A stretch of 64,000 bases of DNA, from assembly GCF_900176385.1 (NCBI RefSeq), contig NZ_FWXN01000009.1, positions 124,001 through 188,000 of the forward strand, read 5' to 3'. The position numbers were made by a program, and so were the translations under genes. The stretch comes from Janibacter indicus (GTDB lineage Bacteria; Actinomycetota; Actinomycetes; Actinomycetales; Dermatophilaceae). Below are positions 51,288-62,883 of the stretch, one piece after another. How positions within the stretch are numbered: position 1 is the first letter of the stretch; every line of letters starts with the position of its first letter. Below the pieces are notes generated by a model. It worked only from the letters and a program-made list of their open reading frames with translations, did not search any database and was not told the DNA's origin.

Positions 51288-52999
51288 TGGCCGGTGTCGT
51301 CAGCGAGTACCTGCGCCCGCTCGTCAGCTGGAACCCCGGACCGCAGCGCCGGTGGGTCGCCGGACGGGCAGCGATCGCCGTGGCCCTGCCGCTCATCGGC
51401 TTCACGATCACCGGTCACGGCCAGCAGGGCTTCCTCGCCGGCATGGGCGTCTTCGCCGTCCTGTACGGCGCCTCGGCTCCCGTCCGACGTCGCTTCGTCA
51501 TCACCCCCCTCGCGGGCCTGGGCCTGCTGGCCTCGATGGCCCTCGGCATCGCCCTCGCCGGTCACCCCGTCCTCGCGATCATCGCGATGGCGCTGGCCGC
51601 CACGGTGGCCGCGATGCTCACCTACACGCTCCAGATCGGCCCACCCGGAGGCTTCTTCTTCGCCCTCGTGTGCGGCATCGGCAACCTCGCTGCCACCGGC
51701 GGCACCCCGGCCACGACCCTCCTCGGCATCGCGGGCACCGGTGTCCTGTCCGCGATCGTCGTGGGCACCTCCGACTTCTGGCTCCGGGCCCACGGCATCG
51801 AGGACGCGGCGGTGACCCACGCCGAGCAGGTCGTCGGCGCCTACCTCGACGAAGGCGACCCGGGCCGGGTCCCCGCTGCTCGCCGCGCCGCGGCCCGGGC
51901 ACTCAACGACGCCTGGACCGCGGTGACCGACGGTGGCTCCGACGACCGCTTCGGGGGCCGGCTGCAGCGCGTGCACAGCCGCTATGCCAGCGCCGTCTCC
52001 CGAGCCGTCGACGGCCCCGATGCCGAGGTCACCGCAGAGCTGGCCCTGCACGAGGCAGCGCGGGTGCGTCAGGTCTCGCTCGGCCGCCCTCGCGCCTCGT
52101 GGTCCCTGCGGCAGGCCCTGCGCTGGCCCAGCGAGGACCTCCTCGTCGCCGCTCGGGTCGCGGCCGCGACCCTGATCGCCGGCTGCATCGCCCTCGCCCT
52201 GGACAACGCCCACGCCTACTGGGCCGCGGCCTTCGCGGTCCTCGTCGTGCACACCGGCGGCACCCGCTCCGTGCAGTTCCACCGGGCCTTCCAGCGCACC
52301 GTCGGCACCGCAGCGGGTCTGCTCGTCTTCGCCCTCCTGCTGCGCCTCGACCCCACGCACTGGTGGATCATCGCGATCATCGTCGGCCTCCAGTTCGTCG
52401 TCGAGCTGCTGATCACGCGCAACTACGCCCTGGCCGTCGTCTTCCTCACCCCCCTCGCCCTGCTGATCTCCGAGTCGGTGACCGGCATGGACCCCGACAC
52501 GATCGTCTTCGACCGCGCGGTCGACACCCTCATCGGCGTCGGCGCAGCCGTCCTCGTGCTCGTCGTCTCGAGCCGTCTCGGCCGGCCCGAGCTGCTGCTG
52601 CGCGCCCATGCCCGTCGGGTGGTGCTCGCCCTTGACGACGTCCTCGCCGACCTCGCCGAGCGCCGCACCCGCACGGACGAGGGCATGGCCGCGCACCTCG
52701 ACCACTGCAAGCAGCTCTACGTCGAGCTGCTCGAGTCCGACCGGGTCGCTGCCCGGGCCCACGCCGACGCACCCACCGCGGTCGCGCCCTACCGACGCAT
52801 GGAGCAGGTGCTCGCGGCGATCGGCTACCAGGTCCTCGGCGCGACGTGGAACCCCCGGGTCCGCGGCCAGGGCGAGGTCATGGCCCAGGCGCGCGAGGCC
52901 CTCTCCGGCCTGACCGTCCACCCCGTGACCCGCCACCGGTCGGCCGACGAGATCACCGCCGACCTGCGCCGGGTCCAGACGATCCTCGCCGAGGCCTGA
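51287..52999 (+). CDS. FUSC-family membrane protein
   Basis: A 570-residue protein with two blocks of membrane helices: about 25-165 (AAIAVALPLIGFTI, then ALAATVAAMLTYTLQIGPPG and later segments) and about 290-430 (VAAATLIAGCIALALDNAHA; AVLVVHTGGTRSVQFHRAFQ; RTVGTAAGLLVFALLL). Soluble helical regions follow each. The RTVGT motif at the start of the second block is the FUSC/aromatic-acid exporter signature. Substrate unknown. It sits in an operon with GNAT and NUDIX genes (1-bp overlap and 1-bp gap). Confidence 0.85.
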   Translation: MAGVVSEYLRPLVSWNPGPQRRWVAGRAAIAVALPLIGFTITGHGQQGFLAGMGVFAVLYGASAPVRRRFVITPLAGLGLLASMALGIALAGHPVLAIIAMALAATVAAMLTYTLQIGPPGGFFFALVCGIGNLAATGGTPATTLLGIAGTGVLSAIVVGTSDFWLRAHGIEDAAVTHAEQVVGAYLDEGDPGRVPAARRAAARALNDAWTAVTDGGSDDRFGGRLQRVHSRYASAVSRAVDGPDAEVTAELALHEAARVRQVSLGRPRASWSLRQALRWPSEDLLVAARVAAATLIAGCIALALDNAHAYWAAAFAVLVVHTGGTRSVQFHRAFQRTVGTAAGLLVFALLLRLDPTHWWIIAIIVGLQFVVELLITRNYALAVVFLTPLALLISESVTGMDPDTIVFDRAVDTLIGVGAAVLVLVVSSRLGRPELLLRAHARRVVLALDDVLADLAERRTRTDEGMAAHLDHCKQLYVELLESDRVAARAHADAPTAVAPYRRMEQVLAAIGYQVLGATWNPRVRGQGEVMAQAREALSGLTVHPVTRHRSADEITADLRRVQTILAEA

Positions 53000-53000
53000 A

Positions 53001-53465
53001 GTGCCGTGCAGGAGTGCCGGGCTGCTCCCCTTCGTCCGGGAGGAGGGTGCGACCCGCGTCTGGCTCGGGCACATGGGCGGTCCGCTGTGGGCCCGTCGGC
53101 CGCGCGGCTGGACCATCGTCAAGGGCGAGGTGGAGCCCGGCGAGGACTTGCTCGCGGCGGCCGAGCGCGAGTTCGCCGAGGAGACCGGCGCTCCCGCCCC
53201 CGCCGGGCCGCGCCTGGCCTTGGGCCAGGTGCGCCAGTCCGGAGGCAAGGTCGTCCACGCGTGGGCGATCGAGGTGACGAAGGGGGCCGACGTCACCCTC
53301 GTCGAGAGCAGCACCTTCGAGATGGAGTGGCCTCCGAGGTCCGGTCGTCGGCAGGCCTACCCGGAGCTCGACCGTGGGCAGTGGCACGACCTCGACGCCG
53401 CGCGAGAGCTCGTCGTCGCCGCCCAGGCGGACTTCCTCGACCGCCTCGAGGCCGCATTTCCTTAA
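53001..53465 (+). CDS. NUDIX hydrolase (DR1025/Ap4A-type)
   Basis: A 154-residue hydrolase beginning with GTG one base after the FUSC stop. It reads RSAGLLPFVREEGATRVWLG, then the Nudix box GEVEPGEDLLAAAEREFAEE followed by TGAP, with all catalytic Glu residues. FEMEWPPRSGRRQAYPELDR is shared with predicted NTP pyrophosphohydrolases of this subgroup. The stop codon lies inside the first copy of a 28-bp direct repeat. Confidence 0.87.
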   Translation: MPCRSAGLLPFVREEGATRVWLGHMGGPLWARRPRGWTIVKGEVEPGEDLLAAAEREFAEETGAPAPAGPRLALGQVRQSGGKVVHAWAIEVTKGADVTLVESSTFEMEWPPRSGRRQAYPELDRGQWHDLDAARELVVAAQADFLDRLEAAFP

Positions 53466-53517
53466 GGTCGTGCGCCCGGCCTGTCCCAGGGCCGCATTTC
53501 CTTAAGGTCGTGCGCCC
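53450..53517. repeat. 28-bp exact direct repeat at a tail-to-tail gene junction
   Basis: The same 28 bases occupy 53450-53477 and 53490-53517 (period 40 bp). Each copy contains the imperfect dyad CGCA-TTT-CCTTAAGG-TCG-TGCG (53453-53474, 53493-53514) centred on the 8-bp palindrome CCTTAAGG. Each copy carries a usable TAA on both strands. The NUDIX gene stops in copy 1 and the convergent HAD gene in copy 2. Confidence 0.9.
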
Positions 53518-54140
53518 AGGTGGGCCAGGGCCGGCACGAGCGGGGTGAGGTCCTCGACCAGCCCCTCGGCGCCGGATGCCGGGTCGTGGAGCACGGCGCG
53601 GATGCCCACCGATCGCGCCGCCTCGACGTTGGCCGCGACGTCGTCGACGAAACCGACCTGCTCCCCCGGCAGGCCGAGGTCGTCGAGGACCCGCTCGAAG
53701 AAGACCCGGTCCGGCTTCATCGCGCCGATCTCGCTGGAGTAGTAGGAGCCGTCGACGAGGTCGTCGTAGCCACGGACCTCGCGCATGTGCTGCACGCGGT
53801 GGTCCTGCTGGTTGGTCGCGAGCATGCAGGGTACGCCGAGGTCGCGCACGGCCGTGAGCACGCCGATCGCCTCGGGATCGAGGTCGAACTGCTCCCAGAT
53901 CGACAGCAGGTCCTCGACCGTGATCGGCACGTGGTCTGACTGCTCCTGCTCCAGCCGGAGCAGCTCCTCGAGCACCTCACGCAGCGGCCGCTCGCCCCGC
54001 AGGGCCGGCAGCTCGGCCTCGAAGACCCTCCGGGCGAAGCCCGGCCGGACTGCACCATCGAGCCGAGACCGCCAGTCGAAGCGCCCGTGCTGCAGGACGC
54101 CGTCGCAGTCCCACAGGAGCACCTCGACCGGCTGGCTCAT
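53502..54140 (-). CDS. HAD-family hydrolase (epoxide hydrolase/phosphatase-like)
   Basis: A 212-residue HAD protein: motif I VLLWDCDGVLQHG (nucleophile in DCDG), motif II MLATNQQDHR, motif III Lys in EIGAMKPDRVFFERVLDDL, and motif IV FVDDVAANVEAARSVG. The DCDGVL and NQQ patterns fit subfamily IA with an alpha-helical cap (about 30-95). The substrate is not known. It precedes aspS on the opposite strand order: its start is 4 bp after the aspS stop, so it is probably the last gene of that message. Its TAA stop is in copy 2 of the 28-bp repeat. Confidence 0.82.
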   Translation of the reverse strand: MSQPVEVLLWDCDGVLQHGRFDWRSRLDGAVRPGFARRVFEAELPALRGERPLREVLEELLRLEQEQSDHVPITVEDLLSIWEQFDLDPEAIGVLTAVRDLGVPCMLATNQQDHRVQHMREVRGYDDLVDGSYYSSEIGAMKPDRVFFERVLDDLGLPGEQVGFVDDVAANVEAARSVGIRAVLHDPASGAEGLVEDLTPLVPALAHLGARP

Positions 54141-54144
54141 CGGA

Positions 54145-55971
54145 TCAGGCGCCCGCCCGGTCGCCCGCGGCCTGGGCCGCCTCGGCGTCCTCGTCACGCT
54201 TGGGCGTGGCGTCGATGCCGGCCTCCTTGCGCTGCTCCGGGGTGATCGGCGCCGGCGCGTCGGTGAGCGGGTCGTAGCCGCCGCCGGACTTGGGGAAGGC
54301 GATGACGTCACGGATCGAGTCGGCACCGAGCAGGAGCATGCAGATGCGGTCCCAGCCGAAGGCGATGCCGCCGTGCGGCGGGGCGCCGTACTTGAAGGCC
54401 TCGAGGAGGAAGCCGAACTTCTCCTGCGCGGACTCCTCGTCCAGGCCCATGACCGAGAAGACGCGCTCCTGCACGTCCTTGCGGTGGATACGGATCGAGC
54501 CGCCGCCGATCTCGTTGCCGTTGCAGACCATGTCGTAGGCGTAGGCGAGGGCCGGCCCGGGGTCGGTGTCGAAGGAGTCGAGGAACTCCTCCTTGGGGCT
54601 GGTGAAGGCGTGGTGGACCGCGGTCCACGCACCCGCACCGACCGCCACGTCACCGGCGGCGACGGCATCGCCGGCCGGCTCGAAGAGCGGGGCGTCGACG
54701 ACCCAGAGGAAGGACCACGCGGTCTCGTCGATGAGCTCGCACCGCTGGGCGATCTCCTGACGGGCCGCGCCGAGGAGCGCCCTAGCGGCCTTGGCCTTGT
54801 CGGCGGCGAAGAAGATGCAGTCGCCGGGGGCCGCACCGACGTGGGCGGCCAGGCCGGCCTTCTCCTCGTCGGAGATGTTCTTGGCGACCGGGCCACCGAG
54901 CTCGCCGTCCTCGCCGACGGTGACATAGGCCAGGCCCTTGGCGCCGCGCTGCTTGGCCCACTCCTGCCAGGCGTCGAACTGGCGCCGCGGCTGGCTGGCG
55001 CCACCCGGCATGACGACCGCGCCGACGTAGTCGTTCTTGAAGACGCGGAAGGGGGTGTCGGCGAAGTACTCGGTGCAGTCGACGAGCTCGACCCCGAAGC
55101 GCAGGTCCGGCTTGTCGGAGCCATAGCGCTCCATGGCCTCGGCATAGGTCATCCGCGGGAAGGGAGTGGGCAGGTCGACACCGATCGTCGCCCAGACCGC
55201 CTTGGCAATCGCCTCGCCGAGCTCGATGACGTCGTCCTGCTCGACGAAGGACATCTCGATGTCGAGCTGGGTGAACTCGGGCTGCCGGTCGGCGCGGAAG
55301 TCCTCGTCGCGGTAGCAGCGGGCGATCTGGTAATAGCGCTCCATGCCGGCGACCATGAGCAGCTGCTTGAACAGCTGCGGGCTCTGCGGCAGGGCGTACC
55401 ACGCGCCCGGCGCCAGGCGCGCGGGCACGAGGAAGTCGCGGGCGCCCTCGGGCGTGGAGCGGGTGAGCGTCGGGGTCTCGATCTCGACGAAGTCGCGCTC
55501 GGCGAGCACCGTGCGGGCCGCGGCGTTGACCTTGCTGCGCAGGCGCAGGCCGGCGCCGGCGCTCGTGGCGCCCGGGCGGCGCAGGTCGAGGTAGCGGTGC
55601 TTGAGGCGGGCCTCCTCGCCGACGCTCACGCGCTCGTCGATCTGGAAGGGCAGCGGCGCGGCCTCGGAGAGCACCTCGATGGAGCTGGCGACGACGTCGA
55701 TCTCGCCGGTCGCGACGTTGGGGTTGACGTCCTTGGGGTCGCGCGGGGTGACCTCGCCGAGGACCTTGATGACGTACTCGTTGCGCAGGTCGTGCGCCGC
55801 ACCGGTGAGGACCTCGTCACGGGCGACGACCTGGGCGACGCCGGACGCGTCGCGCAGGTCGAGGAAGGCCACGCCCCCGTGATCACGACGACGACCCACC
55901 CAGCCGGTGAGCGTGACGGTCTGGCCGGAGTGCTCGGCACGCAGGGTGCCGGCGTCGTGGGTGCGGAGCAC
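54145..55971 (-). CDS. aspS: Aspartyl-tRNA synthetase
   Basis: Charges tRNA-Asp (in many actinobacteria also tRNA-Asn). The 608 residues start [20 protein letters not shown], with the anticodon OB fold [20 protein letters not shown]. The class II core has [20 protein letters not shown], the GAD insertion and [14 protein letters not shown], and motif 3 [20 protein letters not shown]. The C-terminal tail is charged. The GTG start fits the family N terminus, and AAGGA lies close upstream. Confidence 0.96.
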   Translation of the reverse strand: MLRTHDAGTLRAEHSGQTVTLTGWVGRRRDHGGVAFLDLRDASGVAQVVARDEVLTGAAHDLRNEYVIKVLGEVTPRDPKDVNPNVATGEIDVVASSIEVLSEAAPLPFQIDERVSVGEEARLKHRYLDLRRPGATSAGAGLRLRSKVNAAARTVLAERDFVEIETPTLTRSTPEGARDFLVPARLAPGAWYALPQSPQLFKQLLMVAGMERYYQIARCYRDEDFRADRQPEFTQLDIEMSFVEQDDVIELGEAIAKAVWATIGVDLPTPFPRMTYAEAMERYGSDKPDLRFGVELVDCTEYFADTPFRVFKNDYVGAVVMPGGASQPRRQFDAWQEWAKQRGAKGLAYVTVGEDGELGGPVAKNISDEEKAGLAAHVGAAPGDCIFFAADKAKAARALLGAARQEIAQRCELIDETAWSFLWVVDAPLFEPAGDAVAAGDVAVGAGAWTAVHHAFTSPKEEFLDSFDTDPGPALAYAYDMVCNGNEIGGGSIRIHRKDVQERVFSVMGLDEESAQEKFGFLLEAFKYGAPPHGGIAFGWDRICMLLLGADSIRDVIAFPKSGGGYDPLTDAPAPITPEQRKEAGIDATPKRDEDAEAAQAAGDRAGA

Positions 55972-56024
55972 GGGGTGTTCTTCCTTGTCCTTCGGGTCGC
56001 CCGGCGGGTCGCGCGGGCCGGTCC

Positions 56025-56055
56025 ATCCTACGGAGCCCGGCGGGTGCCGGGCCAA
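56025..56055 (-). promoter_or_regulatory. Putative aspS promoter
   Basis: In the 92-bp gap before aspS the minus strand has TTGGCC (56055-56050), a 19-nt spacer and TAGGAT (56030-56025). The -10 box is good; the spacer is slightly long and contains a small GC dyad (GCCCGG-CGGGTG-CCGGGC at 56035-56052). Confidence 0.4.
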
Positions 56056-56063
56056 CGGGTTGA

Positions 56064-56716
56064 TCAGCCGGTCGGGACGTCCCTGCGGCCGGGGTGCTCG
56101 GGCCACGGGCTGTCGGCAGGACGAAGGGAGGTCCAGCCGCCCTCTCGGGACGCCCGGGCCGTCATCGTCGCGATGACGAGGGTGGAGTTGTGCAGGTCCC
56201 CGGCGAGGACCGCCGCAGCGACCTCGTCGAGGGGCACGCGCCGCTGGAGCAGGTGCGCCTCCTCCCCTTCGCGCTGGTGCCGCTCGCCCTCGGGCACGGG
56301 ACGCAGCCCCCGCGCGAGGTAGACGCGGATCGCCTCGTCCATGCCACCGGGCGAGGTGAAGTAGTCCACGAGGACCGCCCACTCGTCGGCGGTGACGTCG
56401 GCCTCCTCGGCCAGCTCGCGCTGCGCGCCGACGAGCGGGTCCTCACCCGCGATGTCGAGCAGGCCGGCGGGGATCTCCCACTCGTTGGCCGAGACGGGGT
56501 GACGGTACTGCCGGATGAGCAGCACGCGGTCCTGCTCGTCGAGGGCCAGGACGGCGACGGCACCCGGGTGGTCGACGACCTCGCGCACCAGGGTCTCGCC
56601 CTCGAGCTCGAAGGTGTCACGACGCACATCCCAGACCGCGCCCTCGAAGACCACCTCGCTGGAGGTCACCGAGCGGGTGAGCAGCTCGTCGCGCAGCGGC
56701 ACCGTCTCGTCGGTCA

Positions 56717-56717
<1 letters not shown>
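56064..56717 (-). CDS. NUDIX hydrolase, ADP-ribose pyrophosphatase type
   Basis: A 217-residue member of the NudF/ADP-ribose branch, equivalent by position to Rv1700 next to pyrG in Mycobacterium. [20 protein letters not shown] precedes the Nudix box [20 protein letters not shown], which continues into EADV; the expected E-E pair and the downstream [17 protein letters not shown] motif are present. The ATG shares one base with the pyrG stop (TGATG). Confidence 0.9.
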
Positions 56718-58438
<1,721 letters not shown>

Positions 58439-58449
58439 GGGGTTCCAAT

Positions 58450-59508
58450 CTACGTCACGTGGGCGAGTGCTCGGTAACGCTGCACCCAGCGAGTTGCGCT
58501 GTCGTCGAGTCCGTCCCAGCCCCGCGCCCACTCCCGGGCGGCCAGCGCGGCGCGCGCGGCCCGGTCCGGGTGGTCGAGGACCGCCGCCACGGCACGGGCG
58601 AGCGGACCGGCCGACGCCTCCTGGGGCCCGTCGACGAGCAGGCCGACACCGTCGAGCAGGTCGGGCAGGCCACCGACGCGTCGGGCGACGACGGGGGTCC
58701 CGGCGGCCATGGCCTCCTGCACGACGAGCGCGCGGGCCTCCCACTCGCTCGGCACGACGAGCACGTCGGCCGCCAGCAGCCACGGGGTGACGTCGGCGGT
58801 CTCGCCGAGCAGGTGCAGGGGTCCGTCCGCTGCCAGGTCCTGCTGACCCGGCCCGACGAGCCCCCACTGCCCGGGGGCACCGGCGGCGGCCTCGGCGAGG
58901 ACGTCGATGCCCTTCTGCGGGGCGACCCTCGCGATCGTCACGACGAAGGGGGTCTCCCCCGCCAGGTCGTGCCGCGCCAGCAGCGCGTCACGGTGCGCCG
59001 CCCGCCATCCTGCGCGGTCGGTGGCCAGGAGCGTCGGGACGCGCGGGGAGGGCACCTCGGCGAGCTCGGCCCGCCGAGCGCCGAGCGCCCGGGCGTCGGC
59101 GACGAGATCGCTGCTCGCCCCGGTGACGAGCGCGGCCCGACGCACCACTGCGCGCGCAGCCACCTCGCCGGCAAGGCGACGCGGCGAGGACCCTGCGCCC
59201 CGGATCGGGTTGTGCAGGCTGACGACGACCGGCACGCCTGCGCCGAAGGGAGCGAGCGTCGCCATCGCCGTCGTGGCGACGAGCCCGGCCCGGAACCCGT
59301 GGGCGTGGACGACGTCGGCTCCCCGACCGAACGCCCGCACCTCGCCGACGGTGAGCATCGACTCTCCCGGCAGGTCGAAGCGCCCCCGCGTCGCCGGGTC
59401 GGTCGCGACGTGCACGTCGTGGCCGGCCGCGGACAGCGACCGGGAGAGGTCGGCCACGTGCGTGCCGATCCCTCCGGCGGCCGAGGCGAGGCACAGCAGG
59501 ATCCTCAT
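58450..59508 (-). CDS. GT4-family glycosyltransferase
   Basis: A 352-residue GT-B enzyme. The N-terminal Rossmann domain begins [20 protein letters not shown] with the GGIGTH acceptor loop and [13 protein letters not shown]. The donor domain has [20 protein letters not shown] and [20 protein letters not shown], the E-x7-E motif of GT4. Donor and acceptor are unknown. It overlaps murJ by 4 bp (ATGA), placing it in the envelope cluster. Confidence 0.85.
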   Translation of the reverse strand: MRILLCLASAAGGIGTHVADLSRSLSAAGHDVHVATDPATRGRFDLPGESMLTVGEVRAFGRGADVVHAHGFRAGLVATTAMATLAPFGAGVPVVVSLHNPIRGAGSSPRRLAGEVAARAVVRRAALVTGASSDLVADARALGARRAELAEVPSPRVPTLLATDRAGWRAAHRDALLARHDLAGETPFVVTIARVAPQKGIDVLAEAAAGAPGQWGLVGPGQQDLAADGPLHLLGETADVTPWLLAADVLVVPSEWEARALVVQEAMAAGTPVVARRVGGLPDLLDGVGLLVDGPQEASAGPLARAVAAVLDHPDRAARAALAAREWARGWDGLDDSATRWVQRYRALAHVT

Positions 59509-61091
59509 CGGGTGACCCGCCGCCCGGGCAGACGTGAGCGCAGCGTCGGGTCGAGCCCCAGCCCGCCGAGCAGCACCCCGCCGGCGACGACGAGCGCCAC
59601 GACAGCACCCGCAAGCGTGGCCGTCACGGCGTCGTCCGGCCAGCGCTCGCGCAGGCCGACGTGCACCGCCAGGCCGAGGGCGAGCGCGGCGGCGGCGAGG
59701 AGCAGGACCCGGGGCAGCCCGGCGAGCGCGCCGCGCCCCCAGTCGCGCCGGACCCGCACGAGCAGCCCCACACCGGCGACGGTCATCCCGAGTGACGAGG
59801 CGAGCCCGAGGCCCACGAGGGTGCGTCGGGCGCCACCCGTCCCGGCGAGCAGCAGCAGCGGCAGGAGCGCGGCGACGAGCCACCCCGCGGCCATGATCGT
59901 GCCGGCGACGAGCGCACGGCCTCGGGCGTAGAGCGCCCGCAGCGCCACGGCGGCGATGCTGAGGCCGACGAGTCCGGGGGCCATCGCGACGAGGGCCACC
60001 GGCATCGCGGCGAGCGCGGCCGCGCCCTCGGCGCTGCGGTCGATCGCGGTGAAGACCAGCCCCACCGCGCCGGCTGCGGCGACCAGCCCGGCGGCGGCCG
60101 ACGCGGCGAGGACGACGACGGCACGCAGCGAGGCGGCGAGCGTCTCGGCGACCGAGGTCTGGCTCCCTTCGTCCGCAGCGGCCGCGAGGACCGGGAAGAC
60201 CGCCGTGGCGACCGGCACCGCGAGGACCGCATAGGGCAGCAGGTAGAGAGCCTGGACGTAGTTCTGCACGACGAGGGTGCCGTCGCCCCCGGCCCGGTTG
60301 GCCACGGTGAGCGTGACGAGCACGGTGGCCTGCTGGGCCAGCAGCGCGACGACCCCGGCGGCAGCGAGGGTCCGGGCCCGCGCCGCCGTCTCGGGCGCGA
60401 GGCGCCAGCGTGGCCGCAGCCGGATCCCCGCCCGCTCGGCCACGACGAGGAGCGGCAGCGACAGCGCGACGACTCCGAGGGTCGTGCCCCCTCCGAGGAG
60501 GAGCAGCTCACCCGAGGTCACGCCGGCCGGCGTCGTGCCGGCGGGCACGACGAGGGCCCACAGCACGTAGGTGACGATGACGACGAGGCTCGAGAGCAGC
60601 GGGGCGATCGCCGCCGCGAGGAAGCGCCGGTGCGCCTGCAGCACTCCGGAGACGACGATGCCCAGTCCGTAGAGCACCACTTGCGGGCTGAAGACGACGA
60701 GCAGCCGGGTACCGAGCGGCACGGCCCCGTCGACCTCGAGGTCACCCAGGAGCATCCGGCTGACGAAGGGGGCGACCCCCGCCACGAGCAGGGCGAGCGG
60801 CAGCAGCACCACGAGGGTGCGGGTGAGGAGGGCAGAGGCGACGTCGTCGGCGCTCTCGGCGCCGCCGGCACCGACGCGGGCCGCGACGAGCGGGACGACC
60901 ACAGCGGCCAGGACGCCCCCGGCGGCGATCTCGTAAACGATGTTGGGCACCGTGTTGACGCTCTGGTAGACGGTGCCGACGCCGGTCGCGCCCACCGCCC
61001 AGGCGAAGACGAGCCAGCGCACGAAGCCGACGACCCTCGCCACGGCCGTGACCACCGCGACGGTGCCGGCATCCCGGGCCACCCGGCTCAC
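59505..61091 (-). CDS. murJ: MurJ/MviN-family lipid II flippase
   Basis: Polytopic protein of 528 residues with about 14 helices of the MOP superfamily. The start is VSRVARDAGTVAVVTAVARV, then VYQSVNTVPNIVYEIAAGGV (the NxxPNxxxxLxxxG hallmark near TM2) and FSPQVVLYGLGIVVSGVLQA, with YALPYA-like NYVQALYLLPYAVLAVPVAT. The GTG overlaps the upstream membrane gene as GTGA. It lacks the long C-terminal kinase-like domain of mycobacterial MviN. It could be the main MurJ or a paralogue. Confidence 0.88.
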   Translation of the reverse strand: MSRVARDAGTVAVVTAVARVVGFVRWLVFAWAVGATGVGTVYQSVNTVPNIVYEIAAGGVLAAVVVPLVAARVGAGGAESADDVASALLTRTLVVLLPLALLVAGVAPFVSRMLLGDLEVDGAVPLGTRLLVVFSPQVVLYGLGIVVSGVLQAHRRFLAAAIAPLLSSLVVIVTYVLWALVVPAGTTPAGVTSGELLLLGGGTTLGVVALSLPLLVVAERAGIRLRPRWRLAPETAARARTLAAAGVVALLAQQATVLVTLTVANRAGGDGTLVVQNYVQALYLLPYAVLAVPVATAVFPVLAAAADEGSQTSVAETLAASLRAVVVLAASAAAGLVAAAGAVGLVFTAIDRSAEGAAALAAMPVALVAMAPGLVGLSIAAVALRALYARGRALVAGTIMAAGWLVAALLPLLLLAGTGGARRTLVGLGLASSLGMTVAGVGLLVRVRRDWGRGALAGLPRVLLLAAAALALGLAVHVGLRERWPDDAVTATLAGAVVALVVAGGVLLGGLGLDPTLRSRLPGRRVTR

Positions 61092-61903
61092 CGTGATCGG
61101 CCCCAGGCGTCGAGCTCGCGCAGCACGGGGGTCGACTCGATGACCCGGGTGAAGCTCACCCGCTCCGACAGCAGCGTCAGGCCGGTGACCACCCCGGCGA
61201 CGGCGAGGCGTCCTCGAGGGCCGAGACCACGGACGAGGGCCAGCCCGACGAGCGCACCGAGCGCGTTGGCCCCGCAGTCGCCGAGCATCGTCTCGCCCGC
61301 GAGGTCCTCGGGCAGGGCGCCGAGGCCGACCCCGACGAGGGTCACCCCCAACGGTCGCGCTGATCGGGGCACGCTGAGCAGAGCCCCTGCCGTGGTGGTC
61401 ACCTTGAGCGCCCGCCCGGGGCGCAGGTCGAGCAGGTTGACGAGGTTGGCGGTGCCGGCGACGACGACGGCGTCGACGGCGGTCCCGGCGACGCTCTGCC
61501 CCACCCCCTGTCGGGTGCTGCCTCGTGTCTCGAGGTGCGCAGCGAGGACAGCAGTGGCGCCCAGACCGAGGATCTTGAGCGCGCCCGTCGTCACGCGACC
61601 ACGCCGCAGTGCACCGAGGTGCCCGTGCAGCCCCTTGGTCGTGCCGTCGCCGACGAGGTCGTCGAGCCCGCCGAGCAGGCCGGGTGCCAGCACGACGAGG
61701 GCCGTGCCGGCATCGCGGGCCCCCGTCGTGGCTGTGGCCGCTGCCGCGAGCACGACGACGGGTCCCTCGAGGAGGGTCACCGGCACGCCGGCGTGGTTGC
61801 GTCGGGCCCACGGGGCGCGTGCGGCCTCGGGCAGTCGGCGGCCGAGCCCGGTGAGCGCTCGGGTCAGACCGATCCCGGCCAGGCCGGTGACGACGACGCT
61901 CAT
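61088..61903 (-). CDS. MraY/WecA-like membrane phospho-glycosyltransferase homologue
   Basis: A 271-residue membrane protein resembling the polyprenyl-phosphate GlcNAc/MurNAc-1-P transferase fold in shortened form. It has RRNHAGVPVTLLEGPVVVLA, GLLGGLDDLVGDGTTKGLHG (DD motif), TANLVNLLDLRPGRALKV (NxxNxxD) and TMLGDCGANALGALVGLALV (GDxGANxLG). The C-terminal His cluster of MraY is absent and the protein is 50-80 residues short, so catalytic activity is uncertain. It overlaps both murJ and the SteB gene by 4 bp. Confidence 0.75.
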   Translation of the reverse strand: MSVVVTGLAGIGLTRALTGLGRRLPEAARAPWARRNHAGVPVTLLEGPVVVLAAAATATTGARDAGTALVVLAPGLLGGLDDLVGDGTTKGLHGHLGALRRGRVTTGALKILGLGATAVLAAHLETRGSTRQGVGQSVAGTAVDAVVVAGTANLVNLLDLRPGRALKVTTTAGALLSVPRSARPLGVTLVGVGLGALPEDLAGETMLGDCGANALGALVGLALVRGLGPRGRLAVAGVVTGLTLLSERVSFTRVIESTPVLRELDAWGRSR

Positions 61904-62883
61904 GCGCCCTCGGGCACCGGGGCATCCGCTCCGGCTCCGATGCCGTAGTGGCCGGAGCCGCCGTCGAGCTGCTCGTCGAGAGCCAGGACGATCGCCGCCC
62001 GGCCCATGGGCAGGTCAGGGTCGTCGACCGTCGACACCCCCTCGGCGAGTGAGCCCTGCGTGCGCGCCATGGTCACGGGCGAGGCGTCGGCGGACCCCTC
62101 CTCGGCCTCGGGCGCGGCGAGCACGGTTCCGTCGGCGTGGGTCTGCACGAGGTGGGTCAGGGCCACCCAGGTGGCGGCGGTCGCCTCGGCGGCGCGGTCG
62201 ACGGACCCCGAGGTGTCGTCAGCCGACTCGGCCGCGACCGGTCCTCCGACGACCACGACGAGGTCGGCGGCAGCCGGGGCCTGTGCGGGACCCTCGACGA
62301 GCCCGGCGTCGCGCAACCGCGTCCAGGCGGCGTCCCGTGCCGAGCGCTCGACCCGCTCCGTCGACCCCGCCCGCTCCCGACCGGTGACGACGACCGCGAG
62401 GGCCTGGTCGACGGTCTGCGCCCCGTCGGGGACCTCGGCATCCACGCCGAGGTCGCGCAGGGCGCCGTCGCCGGTGCGATCCCGCTCGTCCGCGGACGCG
62501 TCTCCCGCGGCCGCCCAGTCGGCGTCGACCTCCACGGTGTCGGCGACGCTCGCCCCCGACTCCTCGAGGACGTCGCGCGCCTCCTGCACGTCGTCGTCGG
62601 CCGCCTCGGGCAGCACGACGACCGTGGCGGTGCGCTCGACGAGCCGGTCGCCGACGACCCCGGGCAGGGTCTGCTCGTCGTAGGCGTCGCGCGCCTCGAG
62701 GCCACGCTGATCCTCCTTGGCCTGGCGGCGCAGCTCCTCCTTCTCCTGGCGCAGCTTGGTGACCTCGCCCGACAGGGTGCTGCCGATGTTGTCGTTGAGC
62801 GGCCCGGCCCCGAGCACGATCCCGATCGACAGGGCGATGAGCACAGCCGCGAGGGAGACGAGGTGGTACCTGAAGTCGATCAC
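61900..62883 (-). CDS. steB: SteB/MctB-family protein
   Basis: Homologue of Rv1698 (MctB, copper transport) and corynebacterial SteB (cell separation). In 327 residues the start is VIDFRYHLVSLAAVLIALSI, a signal anchor that continues GIVLGAGPLND, then a coiled coil (about 42-70; EVTKLRQEKEELRRQAKEDQ) and an extracytoplasmic alpha/beta region ending with GRAAIVLALDEQLDGGSG. The GTG overlaps the steA stop as GTGA. In Corynebacterium SteA and SteB act together in the RipC-FtsEX pathway, and the gene coupling here supports that role; MctB-like function is the alternative. Confidence 0.85.
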   Translation of the reverse strand: MIDFRYHLVSLAAVLIALSIGIVLGAGPLNDNIGSTLSGEVTKLRQEKEELRRQAKEDQRGLEARDAYDEQTLPGVVGDRLVERTATVVVLPEAADDDVQEARDVLEESGASVADTVEVDADWAAAGDASADERDRTGDGALRDLGVDAEVPDGAQTVDQALAVVVTGRERAGSTERVERSARDAAWTRLRDAGLVEGPAQAPAAADLVVVVGGPVAAESADDTSGSVDRAAEATAATWVALTHLVQTHADGTVLAAPEAEEGSADASPVTMARTQGSLAEGVSTVDDPDLPMGRAAIVLALDEQLDGGSGHYGIGAGADAPVPEGA

